Source of the DNA: Macrocybe gigantea
Lineage: Eukaryota; Basidiomycota; Agaricomycetes; Agaricales; Callistosporiaceae
Length of the DNA stretch: 64,000 bases
Assembly: GCA_011319805.1 (NCBI GenBank)
Contig: SJRY01000236.1
Coordinates: 372,001-436,000, forward strand
Direction: 5' to 3'
A program made the translations under genes and the position numbers. How positions within the stretch are numbered: position 1 is the stretch's first letter; each line of letters starts with the position of its first letter. Below are positions 56,789 through 64,000 of this stretch, in pieces. The notes under the pieces are model-generated. The model saw only the letters and a list, made by a program, of their open reading frames with translations. It was not told the DNA's origin and searched no databases.

Positions 56789-57017
56789 GGCATGAGCCAG
56801 GAACGTGTCGAACAGGTGAACCGCAGGGCGCTTATGACAAGTTTACGAACTAAATTGGAATATTGCCGCACACGGTGGCGGTGACACATCCTCACGGACT
56901 CCGTAAAAAATGATTATCCTCATTTATACATTCTATCTACCATAGAGCCTGTTTAGTCTGACTATGAACAAGTAAATCAGCACGAAGCAAAGCAGAAACG
57001 GAACACTGTTCTTACAG

Positions 57018-57542
57018 CTATCGTCGGTTGCCGGCGATCATGCTCATTTTCTCGGGCGAGTTCCTCAAATAGTAGAGTTTTGCCCTGCGCATTCGGCCCT
57101 TTGGTGGCTTCTGAATCACCTTGATGTCCTTCACATGCGGCGACGCAACATAGACTTGCATCTCGACGCCGGTCCGTTGGATGATGTTCCGCAGGATGAT
57201 AGAGGTATCCGCTCCTCGGCGACGAATGGCGAGCAGCACGCCCGTGAACGTCGATGGCGCGTGCTCCATTGTGATCGTGACGATGGATCCGGGGTAGAGG
57301 CAGTTTGGAGAGTCTTTGGAGAAGAAGTTGTGCAACAGCTTTTGTTTTTCGGGCGTTGGCAGCGTCTTGCGTAGATGTGCCATTAAACCTTTGCCGTTTC
57401 GCAGTGCTTCTGCTGTCCGAGGTGTAGGAGGTGGTGATGTGATGATTGCTGTTTTCGAGAAAGGATATGGCACTTTTGCGGACGCGGCCTGGGTAGCCAT
57501 GAAGCGCGTGGCATTGCGCCAGAGGTTGAGCATAGTCCCCAA
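57018..57542 (-). CDS. Mitochondrial ribosomal protein bL19m
   Basis: A large-subunit protein at the subunit interface (yeast Img1). It is one exon of 174 codons. The N-terminus MLNLWRNATRFMATQAASAK is an import signal; the fourth codon Met is the likely start. The domain has SIVTITMEHAPSTFTGVLLAI, DTSIILRNIIQRTGVEMQVYV, SPHVKDIKVIQKPPKGRMRRAK and LYYLRNSPEKM. The SxFxGVLLAIRRRG and VEMQVYVASPHV-type blocks are diagnostic of L19. Length is normal. Confidence 0.92.
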   Translation of the reverse strand: MGTMLNLWRNATRFMATQAASAKVPYPFSKTAIITSPPPTPRTAEALRNGKGLMAHLRKTLPTPEKQKLLHNFFSKDSPNCLYPGSIVTITMEHAPSTFTGVLLAIRRRGADTSIILRNIIQRTGVEMQVYVASPHVKDIKVIQKPPKGRMRRAKLYYLRNSPEKMSMIAGNRR

Positions 57543-57753
57543 AGCTGGGCGTTGAATGCCAGTGTGCTCTTTTGCGGTTACATAATCAGGGATTTCTCAC
57601 AGCGCCATTTATACGGTATGGGAATACAGACAGTAGTAAACGGATGTTAGGATATGTAATGTATATACACCATGCTGCCGCGACGTCGTCGGCAGCGCAA
57701 GTAGCGTCGGGTCATTTTGGAAAAGCAAAGAAAAGCCACAGATTAGGACATCG

Positions 57754-58645
57754 TCAATATCCTCTACCACGTCCCCTGTAAATTCGGTGTCAGATAAATG
57801 CTGCATGAGAAATGGAACAGGATGGAATGCATACCTTCCACGAGCCCTGTATGGACTATAACCGTAACCACCTCGATAGCCACCTCGGTATCCGCCCCTG
57901 TATGTCCCTCGACCTCGACGATTGTAACCTGGTATATTCGTGCGCTTCGCAGTGACCTGGTAGCCACCATTATGCCTTGCATACAGCAGAACAGTTGGGT
58001 GGACAGGTACCTTGATTAATCTGCCACGGAACAGCGAGTTGTCCATTGCCAAAGCGGCATCTATATGCTCTGGTTCTGCAAACTCGACATAGGCATACCT
58101 AAGGAAAAGTACGACAGACGGTCAGATGGAGGAGTTTTTGCTACGGGTGAGTTCACATGCCCTTTGGGATGGCCGGTGAATTTGTCGCAGAGTATCGTGA
58201 CTCTATTGATGGTGCCACAAGCCTGGAAATGCACCTGAATCTCTTCTGGCGTTGCGCCATAGTCTACCTGTACAATATGCAAAGGCGTCAGAGGCCAAAT
58301 GTTGACGAGTAACACAAGCAAGAGGCGTACGTTGCCGACATATATGCTGCGACTGTCCGCTGCAATTTTATCCTCCTCCGTCTCCATCGGGGCGCCACCG
58401 TCGTCGCTTCCTGCCGCACCGCCTGTCTGCTCTGCAGCCGCTTGGAGTTCGCGCAGCTTTTTGGCCTCTCGTTCCATCTCCTCGACCCGTTGCTTCATGA
58501 GCATTATTTCCTGTTGTTGTAAGCTCAACCATTGCGCAGAGTGTACAAAGGGGAGACAGACTTTGGACTCTGCTTCTTCCCCATCATCAAGCACGGGCTC
58601 GGCGGCGGCATTTTGGGGCGGTTGAATCGTATCAGCGTCAGCCAT
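57754..58645 (-). CDS. Nuclear poly(A)-binding protein PABP2 type (single RRM)
   Basis: PABP2 binds growing poly(A) tails and controls their length in the nucleus. Start [18 protein letters not shown]. An acidic N-terminus and a helix [21 protein letters not shown] precede the RRM. The RRM has RNP2 [57 protein letters not shown] and [11 protein letters not shown]. The tail is Arg/Gly/Tyr-rich ([20 protein letters not shown]) and ends RGRGRGY after a final intron. The gene has at least five exons. The intron in the linker (GTCTGTC to CAACAG, 51 bases) is in frame, so skipping or keeping it gives two possible forms. Confidence 0.88.
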
Positions 58646-58949
58646 GCCGAGGAAAAGGTTATGGTTGGTTGTTAAACCTTTCTTGAAGGACAAGAGGTGC
58701 ACGTGAAGTGGCTGTGCTACTTGAAAATTCGAGGGTGCAACGATGATAATCCCTCCCCTTTGTCAATCAGAAAGCTGGGCGAGCCGGGAGATGCCCTTGG
58801 CAGGATGTTTGATTGACCATTGCCGTAGCTCAGACACCGCGAGTAGCTTTGCAGCTGATCCAGAGCTTTCAGCCCCTGCATGCGGATTGGCTTGTGATCA
58901 GTCACGATCTAACGAATCTCCCATTACAAACTCCCCGTCCATAAACGGA

Positions 58950-58957
58950 TATAAAAG
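58950..58957 (+). promoter_or_regulatory. TATA box upstream of the Zn2Cys6 gene
   Basis: TATAAAAG lies about 230 bases before the ATG at 59179. A pyrimidine-rich leader (from about 58975) follows, including CATTTCCTCCTCATCATC. The 534-base interval to the divergent PABP2 start is the longest head-to-head gap here, as expected for a regulated gene. Confidence 0.65.
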
Positions 58958-59178
58958 GCCCAGCTCAGGGTGTCCCCATTTCCTCCTCATCATCTTCCCG
59001 CCAGCTGCCAACGATCAGCCCATAAAACGCTGCCGCTTTTGTTTCGTTCGCTGTGCAAACGCCGTCCTTGTCTGACGGACCACAAGTGTCATCTCGTCTG
59101 CACGTGCTCGACTGACATTCTGGGTCACCCGGTGCCTTGTCTTACATCGTTTCCTGTATCCCAACTTTTCCGACACAC

Positions 59179-62100
59179 ATGGCCAAGGGAGAAGACTCTC
59201 AAAACATGGCCCAGCAGTCTAAAAAGAAGCGCCCTGAGGAAGATACCATGTCCCCCGATGTCGGCCAGAAACCAATCCAGTTGCAGCGCAGACGGGTCTG
59301 GCGAGCATGTGAGAGCTGCAGGTGCGTATACTGCTTCCGGCTGCTACATCGCCACGATTTCTGCTTGTCTTACTGTTTCCCTCCCGTTTCCCCTGTCAGG
59401 CGCAAGAAGATCAAGTGCGATGGATGTGAACCGACGTGTTCGCAGTGCACCGCGTCGGGTTCGCAGTGTACTTGGCTGCAGACCAAGGACAGGGCTGCTC
59501 TGAGCAGACAGTGGGTCCCTGCTCGTAATTCGAGATTTCCTGTTTAGCCTTGACACATTTGCTAGTTACGTACAGGAGCTCGAAGCTCGCCTTCTTCACA
59601 TGGAATCACTCTTCACCCAGATAGCACCAGTCCTAGAGCAACTCGGTCCATCTCTCAATGGAACGGCACCCTCTGGCTCATCCAATCCCGTTCCAACGCT
59701 CACCCCTGAGAACGCTAGCGCCGTTGCAGCTATTTTGCGCCCGCCGGTGTCAAAAGATCGGACCTCTGAACCTCCGACTCCCATCAAGACTGAGGACGAT
59801 GTCAGCGAATCCCTAGGCCAGCTCGCGCTGGACGAATATGGTCATATGCGCTGGATCGGTGGTTCATCCACCATGTCTCTGATTCAGTCCTTCCGCGCTC
59901 TGACGTCTTCGCCTCTCCGGCGCATCTCCCCTATGGAGGAAGACCCACATGCGCCCGGGCCGAGTGTCAACAAGCTGTATTTCCCGGCCACCGTATTTTT
60001 TGGGAAGGTGCAGGCACTGCCTGGTCCGGAGGAAGTGGAATATCCAGACCAGGACCTTGCTGATAAGCTGGTATGTGCTTTGGACCATAATTATTCTTCG
60101 TCGCTCATGATCTGTCAGGTCGAGGCCTATTTTTCGCGCGTGCATTTCCTGATGCCGGTCATCGACAAACCTTCGTTTTTGCAGAAATACCGCCAGGTCA
60201 TGGACATCAAGAAGGATCCCGTTCTAGCGCGAGCGGAGGCGCCGTTCCTATCGCTTGTGTTTTCCGTTTTTGCGTGCGCTGCGCACTTGGTTCAAGATCC
60301 CCGGATATCCACGGAACGCGCCGACGACGGCGGAATGGGGATGGTATATTACGAACGGTATGTATCGTTACGCTGTGCTTGCCGAACGTCACTTACACCG
60401 AGTTTGAAGAGCGCTGATTCTGCAATACATCAGCCATGCCAATATTCAGATTGCACATGTTCAATGTTTTATTCTGATGTCGTCATTTCTCTGCTCAGTT
60501 AATTGCCTACCCCAAGCTTGGATTCTTCTCGGCCAAGCGGTCCGCACCGGCCAAGACCTCGGCCTTCACGTGAGCTTCTTGTCTCCTGTTTCTCCTCAAA
60601 CAATTCATTCCGCTGACATCATCTCAGCGATCTCCCCGTCGCCTTCTCGTTTCACCGATCGAGAAGGAGACGCGTCGCAAAGTTTGGTGGGGAGTCTACG
60701 TTCTCGACCGCATGCTGGCACTCGCCCTAGGCAGACCTCTCGGAATCAACGATTTCGATTGCGATGTGGAAAGGCCCGTCGACGTCGATGATGACCATCT
60801 GCCCGAGTATTTTGCTGGCGCCACTCTCAATCAGCGGCAACCATCACTCATGACTGGTTCCAATGCTCTAATCAGTCTATATGAAATCGGCGGCCGCGTC
60901 CTTCGGCAAGTCTACGGTCTAGAAATTTTCAAAGACCAGCTCGAGCCCGAAAGGAAGGCTGATTTGCAACGTGTCGTCGAGTCTCTCGACAACGAGTTGA
61001 CAAAGTGGTGCGATGAGCTTCCCATCGTCTTCAAATCCCAATCCGAGACCGAGGAGCAAGTGTCCATGGGTGCTGTCCTGTGCAGCCATTACTACTCCGT
61101 TCTGACCACTCTCCATCGCAACCTCCTGCCCCTCAGGCGCGACCAGCCGATGACAGCCAAGTCCACCGTCAAAGCTGTTTCATCCGCTCGGTCCTGTATC
61201 CGCCTCGCACCGTCGATGAAGCACGTCGTTCCACCCTCTCACCATCTGGCGTTCTTTATCCAACATCTGTTCAGCTCGGCGGTCATCCTCTTGCTCTATG
61301 CGATGCACGCGCCCGATCCTCGCGCTGCCAATGCTGCCATGGACGAAGCCAAGAGTTCCTTCAATGCGCTCGAATCGTGGGAAGGCACCTGGCCTGGTGC
61401 CCGAAAGTGCAAGGAACTGCTGCTCGACCTGACAAACACAGCGACGGAGGCCATCGCAAAGCACAGAGCGGAAGGCACTTCCGCGTCTGCGGTTGCATCC
61501 AAAGCAACACAAGCTACACCTCCCCCTCCTGCCACGGAGCGCAGGCGCTCAGTGACCATTGCCACGTCCTCAAGCGCTGCTCCTTCCGGCCGCGTCACTA
61601 AAGGCAGAACTCGTCGAACGCAGTCTCGCGACACCAATACAAGTCGTCGCTTAGCGGCCTCACCCTATCGTGGTCGGTTCATCTTTCAGTACATGGTTTT
61701 CTGATAGGAGTTCTGATGTCATCATCCTAGCCGCAGAAAGAGCCAGATCCACGTCACGCCGGCGAGGTCTGGATGATAGCGAAGCCCCTGACCGCTCTAG
61801 CATGGCGCCCTACTACCAAACCTTCTCTAGTACAGGCTCAGGCCAGACCGGAAACAGTCCACACAGTTCACCTGCTTCTGCACATCTGCCTTCCCCGCCG
61901 ATGCCTGTCCAAGAGAATCCACCGGCTAGCCCTAGCATGGCGACTATGAGCCCATACACATACGCATCGCCTATCTCACCGGTCCAGTCGGCCCACCCCC
62001 TTTCGACTTTGGCTTGCAACCCGGTACATCAAGTCAGTCTAGCTCGCAACCGTGGAATGGACATAATGATGAACATCGAGAAACAGATTTGTACTCCGCC

Positions 62101-62424
62101 GGTTCGTCTGATCCTCAGCTATATTCCAGCACGTACGGTTACCCATCCTCCCTTGATGGCACGTACACCGCTTTTGAGGGCACTTCCGACCTGACGATGT
62201 CAGGGCTCTCAACGACGCCACCCGGGGCCAGCTTTGCGGCCACGGGCCTGCCGTTCCGCGGCTTGGATTACATTCGCAATTTCAACCTAGGTGGTTATTC
62301 TGCCGGTGAGCAAGACTCCCTTTGGCAAAGTTACGACCCAGGCGCATTTGGGTATGACCCAGATCTTCCGTTCACGCTAGGTGAAAGCTCTTTGGAGTTG
62401 CAGGATATCACGCACCAATCTTGA
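59179..62424 (+). CDS. Zn2Cys6 fungal_trans transcription factor, one apparent frameshift
   Basis: After MAKGEDSQNMAQQSKKKRPEE the zinc cluster reads RACESCRRKKIKCDGCEPTC then SQCTASGSQC, with all six ligands, split by an intron after CESCR. A coiled helix YVQELEARLLHMESLF supports dimerisation. The fungal_trans region has AYFSRVHFLMPVIDKPSFLQK, QAWILLGQAVRTGQDLGLHRS and KETRRKVWWGVYVLDRMLAL, then ALGRPLGINDFDCDVERPVD. The second half ends with IATSSSAAPSGRVTKGRTR and a Ser/Pro/Tyr-rich activation-type tail ending SLELQDITHQS. The frame slips once at CCCCC (61996-62000); one extra C gives FDFGLQPGTSSQ. The overall type resembles the XlnR/XYR1 class, but the target genes cannot be read from sequence. 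Confidence 0.85.
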
Positions 62425-62792
62425 CGACGCTTGACCACTGATTTTTAACGCATGCTTTTGGCCATGTTCGACCTTGAATCTTGTATTTTATCCATTTTTA
62501 CCCATCTTTTTCATTCTTGTTTCTCTTTTCTCCCATGTATCAGTATACAGCCTCCTGCAGACACTGGACTGCCTACATCAGTACTAATACTTCTACGTCA
62601 GGCACAGCTTGAATGCGTAGACCTTACTATATTAACTCGACGATATTACCACGTTTGCAATACATGTTGTTCGCTGGAGTTGAATGCCCATCACCGGGTA
62701 CAAAATAGCCGGGCTTTGCCCCGCATTCGTTATTTAAACCCAGACATTTCCTTGGTGCTGATACAATAGTTACGGTCAGCCCGTTCAGTAAC
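62425..62792. other. 368-base intergenic interval between two plus-strand genes
   Basis: Holds the 3' end of the Zn2Cys6 gene and the promoter of the acyl-CoA dehydrogenase gene. CTTTTCTCCC-like pyrimidine stretches occur near 62515-62535. An open stretch at 62452-62769 has no family resemblance. Confidence 0.5.
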
Positions 62793-64000
62793 ATGGTGTC
62801 GCACCCAGTTGTCGAGTACACGTCGGAAGCCTCATGGGCAATGGTATGTTGCGTTTCGGTTGCTCGTTGTCACCCCGCACATTGAATGGAGCCTGGCGCA
62901 GGTCGAGGACAAGTTCTCACCTTATGCAAAGGAGACTCTGGCAAAACTCGTCAAATTCCTCGAGGTAACGCACTCACCGCGGGTCCACTCTTTCTTTCCG
63001 GGTTAAAATGTGCTATAGGAGGATGTTATACCCGCGAACAAGCTGGCTCGGGCTCAGCTTCCCACAGACCCCGCGCAGCGGTGGAAGACGGTCATTCCAG
63101 TCGTGGAAGAGCTCAAGGCAAAGGCGAAGAAGCTCGGATTGTGGAACCTGTTCCTCAGCAAGGCGCATTACCCGAACATGGTGTGCCATTGACGAACTTG
63201 GAGGTGAGGCACCCGAGTCGCGGGCTGGCTCTGACAAGCAGCGAAGTCTGATGGATGGGATGGCTGTCATAGTACGCTGTCATGGCAGAGCTGCTCGGCC
63301 GCGCGGGGCACATCGCGCCCGAAGTAGTCAACTGCTCGGCGCCGGATACAGGGAACATGGGTGAGTATCATGCTTTGTGTCTCCAAGCGGGGCAACTCGC
63401 GGGTCTTGACACGCGTCCTGCAGAGGTTCTCGCGCGGTACGGATCACCAGAGCAGAAGAGAAAGTGGCTGATCCCTCTCCTGAATGGTGAGATACGCTCC
63501 GCTTTTGCGATGACGGAGAAGAATGGTGAGCCCTTTCACTGAAATGGGATGGATCATTCCTGATCAGTGAGCAGTTGCATCGTCGGACGCTACGAATATT
63601 CGCACTTCCATCAGGAGGGAGGGTTCGGAGATCGTCATTAACGGTCACAAATGGCAAGAAATTACTGTTGGATCTCTTTACAACTGTCTTACTTTCTTCA
63701 GGTGGATAAGCGGAGCTGGGGATCCGAGGACAAAAGTCCACCTCGTCATGGGCAAAAGCGATCCGGGCAACAGGGACCACTACAATCAGCAAAGTGTGGT
63801 GATTGTGCCCGCCGATGCTCCAGGCGTCAAGGTCATAAGGCCCATGCACGTCTTCGGATACGACGACGCTCCCGAAGGTCATTGTGAGATCATATACGAC
63901 AACGTTCGCGTGCCTTTGGACAACTTGGTTCTAGGTTGGGGCAGAGGATTTGAAGTGGGTATAGCTAATATTTCGTGTCTAGCGCTGACGAGTCGAACGC
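62793..64000 (+). CDS. Acyl-CoA dehydrogenase, cut by window end, one apparent frameshift
   Basis: FAD enzyme of beta-oxidation or branched-chain breakdown. Exons give [94 protein letters not shown] and [20 protein letters not shown]. Then [59 protein letters not shown] and [37 protein letters not shown] and [12 protein letters not shown] are the flavin-binding segments. The frame slips at CCC (63171-63173); one more C gives [13 protein letters not shown]. The C-terminal helices with the catalytic residue lie outside the window. It is probably peroxisomal or mitochondrial; no targeting signal is clear. Confidence 0.85.

Noticed and set aside
1..64000. Transposons, tRNA or rRNA genes, CRISPR arrays, viral insertions.
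   Set aside because: I found no reverse transcriptase, integrase or transposase motifs, no terminal repeats, no tRNA-like arm patterns and no regularly spaced repeats on reading both strands.

Overview
The window is nuclear DNA from a filamentous basidiomycete, most likely an Agaricomycete. Genes are dense (about 40 in 64 kb), sit on both strands, and carry many introns of about 50-65 bases. The protein families fit this group: a LeuC-LeuD fusion isopropylmalate dehydratase, a Zn2Cys6 plus fungal_trans regulator, a GH125 mannosidase, DUF6699, an F-box/leucine-rich protein and a multi-pass membrane protein of a basidiomycete type. I see no transposon, rRNA, tRNA or CRISPR array. For spliced genes the coordinates run from start codon to stop codon and include introns; exon joins come from reading frames and family resemblance, not from transcripts.

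Layout. 0-12 kb: C2-domain cytokinesis protein (cut by the window start), GH125 mannosidase, a Ser-rich unknown, LEU1, a DUF6699 protein and an intronless unknown. 12-22 kb: ribosomal protein L29, TFIIIC subunit Sfc1/Tfc1, a small mitochondrial protein, GINS subunit Psf3, V-ATPase assembly factor Pkr1, an unknown, ERMES/SAM subunit Mdm10, a Gly/Ser-rich unknown and SmG. 22-34 kb: a mitochondrial PPR-like protein, Pch2/TRIP13, a SelW/Rdx-type thioredoxin-fold protein, CLASP, a mitochondrial rhomboid protease and TRAPP subunit Trs20. 34-46 kb: a Gln-rich unknown, Arp4, Erb1/Bop1, a weak small gene, a membrane protein, a UPF0642 protein, SmF and NC2-beta. 46-64 kb: a MAK32-like PfkB protein, a phosphopantetheinyl transferase, Pol III subunit Rpc34, an F-box protein, mitochondrial AspRS, a BAR/IVY1-like protein, bL19m, PABP2, a Zn2Cys6 regulator and an acyl-CoA dehydrogenase (cut by the window end).

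The genes are mostly housekeeping. Several share themes: Pol III transcription (Sfc1, Rpc34), snRNP cores (SmG, SmF), mitochondria (Mdm10, PPR, rhomboid, AspRS, bL19m) and ribosome assembly (Erb1, UPF0642, L29). There is no operon-like or defence-like cluster. Most genes form divergent pairs separated by 9-280 bases, followed by tight convergent ends.

The most unusual content is at gene-structure level. Nine introns appear to use GC-AG boundaries. One of them borders an 8-base micro-exon that carries the second cysteine of a CxxC redox motif. Another is in frame and stop-free, so a simple ORF caller would miss it. Separately, nine apparent single-base frameshifts occur in six genes. Each is repaired by adding one base, eight of them in a C or G run, which points to under-called bases in the assembly rather than to pseudogenes.
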